In this document: positions 1 to 6,444 of the stretch, in pieces
Layout of the letters: each line of letters starts with the position of its first letter
How positions within the stretch are numbered: the first letter of the stretch is position 1
DNA from: Bacteroidota bacterium
GTDB lineage: Bacteria; Bacteroidota; Bacteroidia; Flavobacteriales; Schleiferiaceae
Direction of reading: 5' to 3'
DNA: 6,845 nt
Assembly (NCBI GenBank): GCA_005786915.1
Contig: SYCM01000092.1
Coordinates: forward strand, 1 to 6,845
Notes under the pieces: model-generated
Database searches by the model: none
What the model was told of the DNA's origin: nothing
What the model saw: only the letters and a program-made list of their open reading frames with translations
Made by a program: the position numbers and the translations under genes

Positions 1-360
1 AAGGGCCTGCTCGTGGGCGGAAAACCGCTGCCGCTCTTCGTGCTGGCGACGGACGTGGTGCGCAACGTGGTCTACGTCGGCCAGGGTGAGGACCACCCGG
101 GTCTGTACCGCTCGGTGCTCTGGATTGCGGCCCAAGACGTCCACTGGATTCAGCCCTGGCGGGCGCTCCAGCCGGGCGAGCAGGCCGACTACCTCGTGAG
201 GATACGCTACCGCCAGACTTTGGTTCCCGCCCAACTTAAGGCCGACGAGGGCGGACTTTGGATTACCTTCAGTCGTCCGATGAAGGCCGTGGCGCCGGGT
301 CAGTTTGCGGCTTGGTATTCCGTCGACGATCTGATTGGCTCAGGAGTTATAACAAACTAA
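1..360 (+). CDS. mnmA: tRNA-specific 2-thiouridylase MnmA, C-terminal part (5' truncated by window edge)
   Basis: The frame is open from base 1 and ends at TAA 358-360, giving the last 119 residues of a longer protein. The first residues (KGLLVGGKPLP) fit the conserved RKGLGIGG segment of MnmA. The rest matches its C-terminal beta-barrel domain: an L-F-V-x-x-x-D strand, 'GQGEDHPGLY', 'DVHWI', 'RIRYRQTLVP', and a closing 'AVAPGQFAAWY' followed by 'GSGVI'. MnmA adenylates and thiolates U34 of the tRNAs for Lys, Glu and Gln, using sulfur relayed from a cysteine desulfurase, in the cytoplasm. The ATP-binding PP-loop and catalytic cysteines lie upstream, outside the window. The stop is only 2 bases before the protease gene, so co-transcription is likely. 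The family call rests on motif order recognised by eye. Confidence 0.9.
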   Translation, partial: KGLLVGGKPLPLFVLATDVVRNVVYVGQGEDHPGLYRSVLWIAAQDVHWIQPWRALQPGEQADYLVRIRYRQTLVPAQLKADEGGLWITFSRPMKAVAPGQFAAWYSVDDLIGSGVITN

Positions 361-362
361 TT

Positions 363-1997
363 ATGAAAAAATTATTATTACTTTCTTTAAGTATAAGTTC
401 ATGGTTGTGCTGGTCCCAAGAATTGCCGAGGGCGCACTGGGTATTTCTTCGTGAGTCCGCAATAGACTTCACCCAACCCATGCTGGGCGACGACGCGTTG
501 GCCCGCCGAGCAGCCCAGGGAATTGCCCTGCGGAACACCGACTTTTCCCTGCAGCCCGAGGCCGTAGCCGCGGTAGCGCGCGTGGTGCCGCCCGTGGGAC
601 GGAGCCGCTGGCTTCGCGCCCTTGTCGTCAAAGCCGACGCGCAGCAGCTCGCGGAACTCCGCGCGCTGCCATGGGTTCGTGCTACCCAACCCGTGGGGAT
701 AATGAAGCGAAGCCTCACCGAGGTGGAGCCCGGATTCGCGGGGCCGACTCCCGAAGCCGCGAACCGGACTGTTGGGTCCCATTCCGCTTCGTGTTCTGAA
801 GAAGACGGGGTCCAGGGATACCAGTATGGGGCCTCGTCCCAGCAAGTCAACCAGATTCAGGTGAACGCCCTGCACGACGCGGGTTATGACGGAGCCGGCG
901 TTAAGGTGGCCCTCATGGATGGAGGTTTTTCAGGTGCCGACACGTACACCGCTTTTCAGGGGGCCTGGCAGCAGGGCCGCGTGCTCGGAACTTGGGACTA
1001 CATCGACGGCGACACCAACGTCTTTCACCTCGGGAGCCACGGCATGAGCGTGTGGAGCACCATTTGCGCGGACCTCGACGCCATCTTCGTGGGAACGGCC
1101 CCCAAGGCCTCGTTTTACCTGTTTAAAACCGAAAATCAACTCACCGAGACGATCGCTGAAGAATACAACTGGGTAATGGCCGCAGAGCGGGCCGATTCCC
1201 TCGGAGTTGACGTGATCAATACCTCGTTGGGCTACACCACGTTTGACAACGGGGTAGGGGACCACAGCTACGCCGACATGGACGGACGGTCCACGCCCAT
1301 TTCGCTCGCTGCCGTCGCCGCGGCGCGCACCGGAATGATTCTGTGCGTTTCAGCAGGTAACGAGGGGTCGTCGTCGTGGAAGTACATCTCGGCACCCGCC
1401 GACGCCGATTCTATTTTGGCGGTGGGTGCCGTCGACGAATTTGGGGTGCGGGCCAGCTTCAGCAGCCAGGGACCTTCGGCCGACGGCCGGATCAAGCCCG
1501 ACGTCGCCGCGCGCGGACTGGGCGCCACGGTGGTCAATTCGTCGGGTAACGTGGCCACCTCGTCGGGCACGAGTTTTTCGTCGCCCATCATGGCCGGCGC
1601 CATGGCCAGCTTGGTGCAAGCGGCTAAAACACTTCCCAACGGATACACGGCCAACGACTTAATTCACCGCGTGCGCATGTCGGCGCACCGATCGTTTGCG
1701 CCCGATTCCTTCTTGGGCTACGGAATCCCCAATTTTGCCACGGTGCTCAACGGACTCGGTATCGCTCAGCCCGACGCCCTGCGCGACTGGACCCTGCATT
1801 CGCTCAATCAAGGCGGCTGGGTGCTTCGCCGTTCCGACGCCCGCTCCGCGGACGCCCTCGAGGTCATTGCGGTCGACGGCCGCCTCCTGGACCTCCTCGA
1901 GGTGCCTGCGGGCCAAAACGAAGTCCGCCTGGACGCCCGCTCCTTTTGGTTTACGGTGCGCAGCCGCACCCAGGTCGTCACAGTTCCCGCTAACTAA
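363..1997 (+). CDS. Secreted subtilisin-like serine protease (peptidase family S8) with propeptide and T9SS-like C-terminus
   Basis: This is a 544-residue exported endopeptidase. The ATG at 363 is chosen because it starts a clean signal peptide (MKK, then a Leu/Ser-rich core) ending near WSQ at residues 17-19, with type I cleavage likely beside Q19. The open frame extends to 258, but that stretch overlaps mnmA and has no signal character. Residues about 20-115 resemble a subtilase propeptide ('SRWLRALVV', 'LPWVRATQPV'). The catalytic domain spans about 155-460. Its triad is D186 (in 'VALMDGGF'), H226 (in 'GSHGMSV') and S404 (in 'GTSFSSP'), with oxyanion N333 in 'SAGNEG'. Residues about 475-544 form a beta-rich tail ('VDGRLLDLL', 'PAGQNEVRLDA', 'WFTVRS') resembling a divergent type A sorting domain, which would send it across the outer membrane by type IX secretion. 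The substrate is unknown. The protease call is firm; the sorting tail is an inference. Confidence 0.93.
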   Translation: MKKLLLLSLSISSWLCWSQELPRAHWVFLRESAIDFTQPMLGDDALARRAAQGIALRNTDFSLQPEAVAAVARVVPPVGRSRWLRALVVKADAQQLAELRALPWVRATQPVGIMKRSLTEVEPGFAGPTPEAANRTVGSHSASCSEEDGVQGYQYGASSQQVNQIQVNALHDAGYDGAGVKVALMDGGFSGADTYTAFQGAWQQGRVLGTWDYIDGDTNVFHLGSHGMSVWSTICADLDAIFVGTAPKASFYLFKTENQLTETIAEEYNWVMAAERADSLGVDVINTSLGYTTFDNGVGDHSYADMDGRSTPISLAAVAAARTGMILCVSAGNEGSSSWKYISAPADADSILAVGAVDEFGVRASFSSQGPSADGRIKPDVAARGLGATVVNSSGNVATSSGTSFSSPIMAGAMASLVQAAKTLPNGYTANDLIHRVRMSAHRSFAPDSFLGYGIPNFATVLNGLGIAQPDALRDWTLHSLNQGGWVLRRSDARSADALEVIAVDGRLLDLLEVPAGQNEVRLDARSFWFTVRSRTQVVTVPAN

Positions 1998-2009
1998 CGC
2001 GCTCGGCGC

Positions 2010-2945
2010 ATGAATACCCGCTTAACCCAACTTCTCGGGATTGAGCACCCCATCATCCAGGGTGGAATGATTTGGTGTTCCGGCTGGGAACTGGCGGCGG
2101 CCGTCTCCAACGCGGGCGGACTCGGGACCTTGGGCTCAGGAAGTATGTACCCCGACGAGCTGCGCGCGCAGCTTGCGTCTTTGCGCGCGGCCACGGACCG
2201 GCCGTTTGCCGTGAATATTCCGATGCTGTACCCCAACATCTCGGAGCATTTGCAGTCCTGCATTGATTTTGACGTTCCGGTGGTCATCACGTCGGCGGGC
2301 AACCCCAAGCTGCACACCGCCTGGCTCAAGGAGCGGGGCCGCACAGTGCTGCACGTCGTGGCCTCCAGCGCTTTTGCCGTCAAAGCGGAGGCTGCCGGAG
2401 TCGACGCGGTCATTGCCGAAGGTTTCGAGGCGGGCGGCCACAACGGCCGCGACGAAACCACCACAATGGTCCTCGTGCCCGCCGTGGTCGACGCCGTCTC
2501 CATTCCGGTTGTCGCGGCCGGAGGTATTTCAGACGGCCGCAGCATGGCGGCCGCCCTAATGCTGGGCGCCGAGGGCGTTCAAATGGGCTCTCGGTTTGTG
2601 GCTACCCCCGAGGCCTCGGCCCACGAGGCCTTCAAGCGCGAGGTGCTCCAGGCCGGCGAAGGCGACACGCAGCTCACCCTGAAGGAACTGGCTCCGGTTC
2701 GCTTGCTAAAAAACCCCTTTTATGCGGAGGTCGCCGCAGCCTACGCGCGCGGCGCCCAGCCTGAAGAGCTCTCGGCCCTGTTGGGGCGCGGTCGGGCTAA
2801 AAAGGGCATGCGGGAGGGCGACCTCGTCGAAGGCGAGCTAGAAATCGGCCAAGTGTCCGCTCGCATTAGCGAACTCAAGCCGGCCGCAGACGTGGTCCGC
2901 GAAACGGTAGCGGACTGCGAAGCGCTGCTGCGGCGGGGCCGGTAG
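2010..2945 (+). CDS. FMN-dependent FabK/nitronate monooxygenase-like oxidoreductase
   Basis: This 311-residue TIM-barrel flavoprotein is of the 2-nitropropane dioxygenase/enoyl-ACP reductase II superfamily. Visible motifs are N-terminal 'HPIIQGGM' (13-20), 'AGGLGTLGSG' (35-44), 'PFAVNIP', 'AGGHNG' carrying H144, the phosphate-binding 'AAGGISDGR' (169-177) and 'LGAEGVQMGSRF' (185-196). H144 falls at the same number as the active-site histidine I recall for pneumococcal FabK. The C-terminal layout (a Gly-rich 'LLGRGRAKKGM' segment, then an E-x-G-Q helix region) is also FabK-like. Such enzymes either reduce enoyl-ACP with NAD(P)H in fatty acid synthesis or oxidise nitronates; sequence alone does not decide. 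It starts 12 bases after the protease stop without a Shine-Dalgarno sequence, so it may share the mnmA/protease transcript. It is near the usual length (FabK about 320) and looks intact. Confidence 0.88.
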   Translation: MNTRLTQLLGIEHPIIQGGMIWCSGWELAAAVSNAGGLGTLGSGSMYPDELRAQLASLRAATDRPFAVNIPMLYPNISEHLQSCIDFDVPVVITSAGNPKLHTAWLKERGRTVLHVVASSAFAVKAEAAGVDAVIAEGFEAGGHNGRDETTTMVLVPAVVDAVSIPVVAAGGISDGRSMAAALMLGAEGVQMGSRFVATPEASAHEAFKREVLQAGEGDTQLTLKELAPVRLLKNPFYAEVAAAYARGAQPEELSALLGRGRAKKGMREGDLVEGELEIGQVSARISELKPAADVVRETVADCEALLRRGR

Positions 2946-3153
2946 CCAACTCAGTCACGCGCTTTACGCTTGACGAACTTGGTCAATGCCACAATTTCTC
3001 GTCCTTCAACCCGGTCCTCAAGGTTGTCTGAATTGCTAGGGCCTATTCAGCCAGGGGTACAACCGCGCCGCAAGGCTCGCAGCGTCCTTAGCTGCGGGCA
3101 GCTAATTCAGTATTCATGGGGATTAGGGTAGAGTAAAACGTGGGGCGGACGCT
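2946..3153. other. Convergent intergenic spacer, no clear gene
   Basis: This 208-base spacer separates the 3' ends of the flavoprotein gene (+) and gmhA (-). It holds a perfect 8-base inverted repeat, TTAGCTGC-GG-GCAGCTAA, at 3088-3105, without a clear T-tract on either side. It also holds a looser 6-bp hairpin (CTGAAT/ATTCAG) at 3028-3050. A weak 7-bp stem with one G-U pair at 3135-3155 overlaps the gmhA stop and is followed on the minus strand by only a short run of T. A 31-codon minus frame at 2951-3046 has a protein-like composition but no plausible start. I see no tRNA or recognisable RNA gene here. Confidence 0.6.
3088..3105. terminator. Palindromic hairpin, possible weak terminator between convergent genes
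   Basis: The sequence TTAGCTGC GG GCAGCTAA is a perfect inverted repeat. In RNA it would fold as a 7-bp stem with a CGGG loop on the + strand. It sits where two convergent transcripts must end, which supports a terminator role. However, the bases after it on the + strand (TTCAGTATTC) are only moderately T-rich, and on the minus strand the following bases are GC-rich. It would therefore be a poor intrinsic terminator. Confidence 0.3.
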
Positions 3154-3753
3154 TTAGGCAATTCGCGCGTCGTAGGTTCCACCCATGCTCGGCGCGTCGC
3201 CCATAAGGCGGGCCATGCATGCTTTTTTCACCATGTTGAACACGGCCATATGGACGTCTTCGGCGACTTCCATGTCCATGGCGTCGGAGTGGATGCTGAG
3301 GTCGGCCAATTCGCGGAGTTTTCCGCCCTTAAAGCCCGTCATGCCGACCAACGTGGCGCCGTGGGCCTTGGCGTATTCGCCGGCCTTGAGGACGTTGCGG
3401 GAGTTTCCGCTGCCGCTAATGCCGATTACGAGATCGCCCGGCTTGAGGTAGTTCTTCAGGGGTTCAACAAAAATGTCGTCCCAGCCAATGTCGTTGGCAA
3501 CGGCCATCATGCTGGGTAGGTTGTCGTTCAGGCAAATCATCTTGAAGCGTTGATCGAGCCCGTAGGACGCGCCTTTGAGGAAGTCTCCGGCCGCGTGGCT
3601 TGCGCTGGCTCCTGATCCGCCGTTGCCCATGGTGAAGATTTGGGCACCTCGAGCGTGGGCGTCGACAAAGAGTTCAACCAGGCGCTCTACGGCAGCCATG
3701 TCAAGCGCATTCAACGTGTGCGTGAGAAGTTGGCGGTATTCGGTCGGATTCAT
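3154..3753 (-). CDS. gmhA: Phosphoheptose isomerase (sedoheptulose 7-phosphate isomerase), SIS domain
   Basis: The gene encodes a 199-residue SIS-domain protein, close to the usual GmhA length of about 190-200. It likely converts sedoheptulose 7-phosphate to D-glycero-D-manno-heptose 7-phosphate, the first step of the heptose pathway. Visible motifs are the sugar-phosphate loop 'GNGGS' (43-47), 'ISGSGNS' (112-118), 'TGFKGGKL' (139-146) and a C-terminal 'AEDVHMAVF' helix. Putative metal or active-site positions are H53, D57, E165 and H168. The ATG at 3753 is chosen because it lies 13 bases after the hddA stop; a longer in-frame start at 3864 would run into hddA. It is the last gene of the minus-strand run. 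The D57 and E165 variants, compared with Glu and Gln in Escherichia coli-type GmhA, suggest a distinct SIS subclade. The heptose assignment rests largely on the neighbouring hddA and hddC-gmhB. Confidence 0.85.
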   Translation of the reverse strand: MNPTEYRQLLTHTLNALDMAAVERLVELFVDAHARGAQIFTMGNGGSGASASHAAGDFLKGASYGLDQRFKMICLNDNLPSMMAVANDIGWDDIFVEPLKNYLKPGDLVIGISGSGNSRNVLKAGEYAKAHGATLVGMTGFKGGKLRELADLSIHSDAMDMEVAEDVHMAVFNMVKKACMARLMGDAPSMGGTYDARIA

Positions 3754-3766
3754 AGCAAAAACGGGT

Positions 3767-4765
3767 TTACCTAGGTAAGTTCGGGGCTTCGTCGGAATAA
3801 ATAATGCGCGACCCCTCAAAATCCCATTGGAACGGGAAGGGGCGAAGGTCGCTGAGGGCGGCATCTAGCCGCGCGTGGTCTTCAGGGCGAGCGACAAAGA
3901 GCATGAATCCGCCTCCACCGGCCCCCAAGAGCTTGCCGCCCAGGGCGCCCGCGCGAAGTCCGCGCTGGTAGGCGTCGGCAATACTGAGGTCGCTGATTCC
4001 GCGGGCAAGGCTCTGCTTGAGCAGCCAGTTTTCGTGCATCAGTCGGCCGCATTCGCTCCAATCGCTTTGGCCCAAGGCGACGGCCAAGGGGTCCACGAGC
4101 GCCACCATGTCGCGAAGCACCTCTTGCTTGCTTCGGTGGGCACTTTCGCGGCTTTGTTCCGCCAAAATCGCGGAGGCCGAGCGCTGGCTACCCAGGTAGT
4201 AGAGCCTAAGGTGGCGCAGCCAGCCCTCGGGATCAGGCAGAGCCACCGGCTCGACGCCAACGGACTCGTCTTCGTGGAATCGGTAAATGCGAAATCCGCC
4301 AAAGGCCGCGGCATACTGGTCCTGCTTGCCGATGGGTTCGCCCAAGTCGCCAAGCTCTACCGCACAGGCCTGCTCGGCCAGCCAGGACTTCGTGGCCTCG
4401 TCGGCGCGCCCGATGCGGGCCATGAGGTTGTGCAGGGTTCCGACGGTAAACGAAGACGAAGAGCCCATGCCGGTTCCCGCTGGTACGTCGGCGATCGAGC
4501 TGATTTCGAGCCCAGTACCCAACTTGAGTCGGGAAAGAATGGCGCGGAGCAGGGGGTGCTTGAGGTCTGCGACGCTCGATACCGTTTCGGTGCTTGAGTA
4601 CTTGGTGCGTATTTGGCCGGCTTCAAAGTAGTCGTGGCTGCTGACGTACAGGTACTTGGCAATGGTGCTCGAGAGGACCGCACCGCCGTGCTCGCGGTAG
4701 TAGGCGGGCAGGTCGGAACCTCCGCCGACGTAGGAAATGCGAAAGGGCGTGCGGCTGATGATCAT
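3767..4765 (-). CDS. hddA: D-glycero-alpha-D-manno-heptose 7-phosphate kinase (GHMP kinase)
   Basis: The gene encodes a 332-residue GHMP-superfamily kinase. The N-terminus 'RTPFRISYVGGGSDLP' (5-20) is typical of the HddA/fucokinase-like branch. The ATP-binding Gly/Ser loop is 'VPAGTGMGSSSS' (94-105). 'GKQDQYAAAFGG' (146-157) carries the probable catalytic Asp149, and motif 3 is 'LLGAGGGGFMLF' (279-290). It is expected to phosphorylate C1 of heptose 7-phosphate, giving the alpha-1,7-bisphosphate for the GDP-heptose branch. The ADP-heptose branch would use a PfkB-type HldE instead. The ATG at 4765 overlaps the upstream fusion gene's TGA as ATGA, which implies translational coupling. It also places MIISRTPFR at the N-terminus as in the family; an in-frame extension to 4804 lies inside the upstream gene. 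A related sugar kinase is possible, but the neighbours favour heptose. Confidence 0.88.
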   Translation of the reverse strand: MIISRTPFRISYVGGGSDLPAYYREHGGAVLSSTIAKYLYVSSHDYFEAGQIRTKYSSTETVSSVADLKHPLLRAILSRLKLGTGLEISSIADVPAGTGMGSSSSFTVGTLHNLMARIGRADEATKSWLAEQACAVELGDLGEPIGKQDQYAAAFGGFRIYRFHEDESVGVEPVALPDPEGWLRHLRLYYLGSQRSASAILAEQSRESAHRSKQEVLRDMVALVDPLAVALGQSDWSECGRLMHENWLLKQSLARGISDLSIADAYQRGLRAGALGGKLLGAGGGGFMLFVARPEDHARLDAALSDLRPFPFQWDFEGSRIIYSDEAPNLPR

Positions 4766-6093
4766 TGGGGCGAAGTTCGGGACTTTTCGCGTTCCAAGAT
4801 CCACTGCACGGCGGCACCTAGGTCGTCGACCTGCACGCTGGGCTGTACGGCGCTTGACTTGAGGCCGTGGCCGGTGCGCACGCGAACCGTTGCGAGCAGT
4901 CCTGCGGCTTGACCCGCCTCAAGGTCACGGGGCGAATCGCCGACTAGGTAGCTGGCGCTCAAGTCGATGTTGAAGCGTTCGGCGGCCTCCAGGAGCATGC
5001 CGGGTTTGGGCTTGCGGCAGCTGCATTCGATTTTGTAGGCGGGGTTTTCTTCGGGAAATCCGCCATGCGGGTGGTGCGGGCAGTAGTAAATCGCGTCGAC
5101 CAAGGCACCGGCCTCTTCGGCCAGCAGGCGCTCCATTCGGGCGTGGATGCGGTCGACCCCTGCTTCGTCGGTCAGGTTGCGCGCCACTACGCTCTGGTTG
5201 GTCACCACCACGACGACGAAGGGGCTCTGGTTTAGCTCGTGAATGGCCGCGGCCGCTCCCGGGATGAGGATTAGCTCGTCAGGGTGCTTGATCAGGTCCG
5301 AATCGACGTTGATGACGCCGTCGCGGTCCAGGAACACGGCCCGTTGGCGCTTACTTAAGTTGCGCGCAGCCACTTTGCCGCTGCGCAGGGCGGCTTCCAC
5401 CTGGGTTCGTCGCTCGGGCTTACCCATGTCTTTGATGTACTCGGGAGTGGAGTAGGCGAAGAGGCGGTGTACTGCGGCCCATGCCGGAAAAAGGTCGCGG
5501 CCAAAGTCGCTGGCGGTGCCGCGCGGAATCTCCGCCAGAAGCCCCGGTTCAATTAGGTAGAGCGCGGCATTGACGGAATTTCGCACTTCTCGGTCCGCCG
5601 GATGCGGCTTGCCGTAGACCGCGCGGACCCGTCCTTGGGGGTCGGCGTCGACGAGGTCGCTGTCGTAGGGGTGGTCGTTGGGGTGTACGAGCAAGGTGGC
5701 GTCGGCCCCGTGGCGTCGGTGAAAGTCCTCCATTCGGCCGAGGTCGACGTCGCTCAACGTGTCGGCATAGAACACCCAGAAGGGCGCGGAGCTCAGTTCG
5801 TCGCGCAGTTCAGCCAAGGCGCCGGCGGTGCCGAGGGGTTCGGATTCTTCGTAGTAGCTGAGGTGCACGCCCCAAGCCGAGCCGTCGCCAAAGTGCGTAC
5901 GAAGCTGTTCGCCCCGATAGCCAAGCGTAAAAATGAATCGCCGAACACCCTGAGCCGCATACGTGCGCACGAGGTGTTCGGCGATCGGAATGCCGTCCAC
6001 CGGAACCATGGGCTTAGCCAGGTCGGGGTAGGCCGACGCGAGCCGGGTTCCCTTGCCGCCCGCCAACACGACTGCGGTGGAAACTCCGGTCAT
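4762..6093 (-). CDS. Bifunctional heptose 1-phosphate guanylyltransferase / heptose 1,7-bisphosphate 7-phosphatase (HddC-GmhB fusion)
   Basis: This 443-residue protein has two enzymes in one chain. Residues 1-235 are a sugar nucleotidyltransferase: 'VVLAGGKGTRL' (8-18), 'AKPMVPVDG' with Lys27, 'EPLGTAGAL' (85-93), 'YADTLSDVD' with Asp111, and 'YIKDMGKPE'. Residues about 250-440 are a HAD-IIIA phosphatase: 'FLDRDGVIN' (254-262) with D256 and D258, 'VVTNQ' with T298, 'CRKPKPGM' (359-366) and 'VGDSPRDLEAG' (384-394). A zinc-binding set, C338, H340, C357 and C359, matches that of GmhB. The C-terminal domain should remove the 7-phosphate from heptose 1,7-bisphosphate. The N-terminal domain should then add GMP to heptose 1-phosphate, yielding GDP-heptose. 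It begins 5 bases after trxA and overlaps hddA by 4 bases. The GDP (not ADP or CTP) specificity is inferred from the GHMP kinase next door. All key motifs look intact. Confidence 0.87.
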   Translation of the reverse strand: MTGVSTAVVLAGGKGTRLASAYPDLAKPMVPVDGIPIAEHLVRTYAAQGVRRFIFTLGYRGEQLRTHFGDGSAWGVHLSYYEESEPLGTAGALAELRDELSSAPFWVFYADTLSDVDLGRMEDFHRRHGADATLLVHPNDHPYDSDLVDADPQGRVRAVYGKPHPADREVRNSVNAALYLIEPGLLAEIPRGTASDFGRDLFPAWAAVHRLFAYSTPEYIKDMGKPERRTQVEAALRSGKVAARNLSKRQRAVFLDRDGVINVDSDLIKHPDELILIPGAAAAIHELNQSPFVVVVVTNQSVVARNLTDEAGVDRIHARMERLLAEEAGALVDAIYYCPHHPHGGFPEENPAYKIECSCRKPKPGMLLEAAERFNIDLSASYLVGDSPRDLEAGQAAGLLATVRVRTGHGLKSSAVQPSVQVDDLGAAVQWILEREKSRTSPQ

Positions 6094-6098
6094 GGGAA

Positions 6099-6416
6099 TT
6101 AGAGCTGGGCTTCGATTTTGGCCGCGAGCACGTTCTTGGGGGCTACGCCCACTTGCTTGTCGACGACTTGTCCGCCCTTGAACACCATCAACGTAGGGAT
6201 GTTGCGGATTCCAAACTGAGTGGCGAGGTCGCCCTCGGTATCCACGTTCACTTTACCGACCACCGCGCGACCTTCAAAATCGTCGGCGAGTTCTGAAACA
6301 ATGGGGCCAACCACGCGGCAGGGGCCGCACCATTCTGCCCAAAAGTCAACGAGCACGGGCTTATCTGAGTTCAGTACGAGATCTTGGAAGTTGGTGGTGG
6401 TCAATTCGAGTGCCAT
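6099..6416 (-). CDS. trxA: Thioredoxin
   Basis: The gene encodes a 105-residue single-domain thioredoxin of standard length. The redox centre WCGPC is at residues 29-33 (C30 and C33), preceded by the buried Asp24 in 'VDFWAEWC'. The cis-proline is P74 in 'NIPTLMVFKGG'. There is no signal peptide, so it acts in the cytoplasm as a general dithiol donor recycled by thioredoxin reductase. The ATG at 6416 gives the canonical short N-terminus before the first strand. It is the first gene of the minus-strand run, its stop lies 5 bases before the heptose fusion gene, and a Bacteroidota-type -7 element lies about 20 bases upstream. Some conserved thioredoxin positions vary (R34 after the motif in place of Lys), which is common. 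It is presumably the housekeeping thioredoxin, but other copies elsewhere cannot be excluded. Confidence 0.96.
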   Translation of the reverse strand: MALELTTTNFQDLVLNSDKPVLVDFWAEWCGPCRVVGPIVSELADDFEGRAVVGKVNVDTEGDLATQFGIRNIPTLMVFKGGQVVDKQVGVAPKNVLAAKIEAQL

Positions 6417-6436
6417 GGTACAGTTATTTAGTGGGG

Positions 6437-6444
6437 CAAAGATA
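6437..6444 (-). promoter_or_regulatory. Putative Bacteroidota -7 promoter element for trxA-heptose run
   Basis: On the minus strand this reads TATCTTTG, an exact match to the Bacteroidota TAnnTTTG -7 consensus. It lies 20 bases before the trxA ATG, so transcription would start within a short leader. No convincing TTG/TTTG -33 element sits at the usual spacing upstream; the nearest T-rich TTTTTGG (6479-6485) is about 35 bases away. The surrounding sequence is AT-rich just downstream, as expected for an unstructured start. The assignment is by motif and position only. Confidence 0.5.

Noticed and set aside
258..362. In-frame upstream extension of the protease gene
   Set aside because: It overlaps the mnmA end, has an Arg-rich non-signal composition, and would bury the clear signal peptide that begins at 363.
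347..875. Two overlapping minus-strand open frames opposite the protease N-terminus
   Set aside because: They are low-complexity Arg/Ser/Ala shadows, mutually overlapping, over a clear propeptide-bearing protease.
3028..3050. CTGAAT/ATTCAG hairpin in the convergent spacer
   Set aside because: It has only 6 bp with an 11-base loop and no T-tract, so it is not credible as a terminator by itself.
3754..3864. Longer start for gmhA at 3864
   Set aside because: The added residues are the out-of-frame antisense-like product of the hddA 3' end. The ATG at 3753 gives normal GmhA length and spacing.
3875..4597. 240-codon + strand open frame opposite hddA
   Set aside because: It is antisense to a well-supported kinase in GC-rich DNA and its product shows no recognisable domain; it is a codon-bias shadow.
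4766..4804. Longer start for hddA at 4804
   Set aside because: It adds 13 residues not seen in the family and lies within the fusion gene. The ATGA overlap start at 4765 fits better.
5602..6102. 166-codon + strand open frame opposite the nucleotidyltransferase domain
   Set aside because: Its Val/Gly-rich product mirrors the codon bias of the sense gene, with no motifs and no start context.
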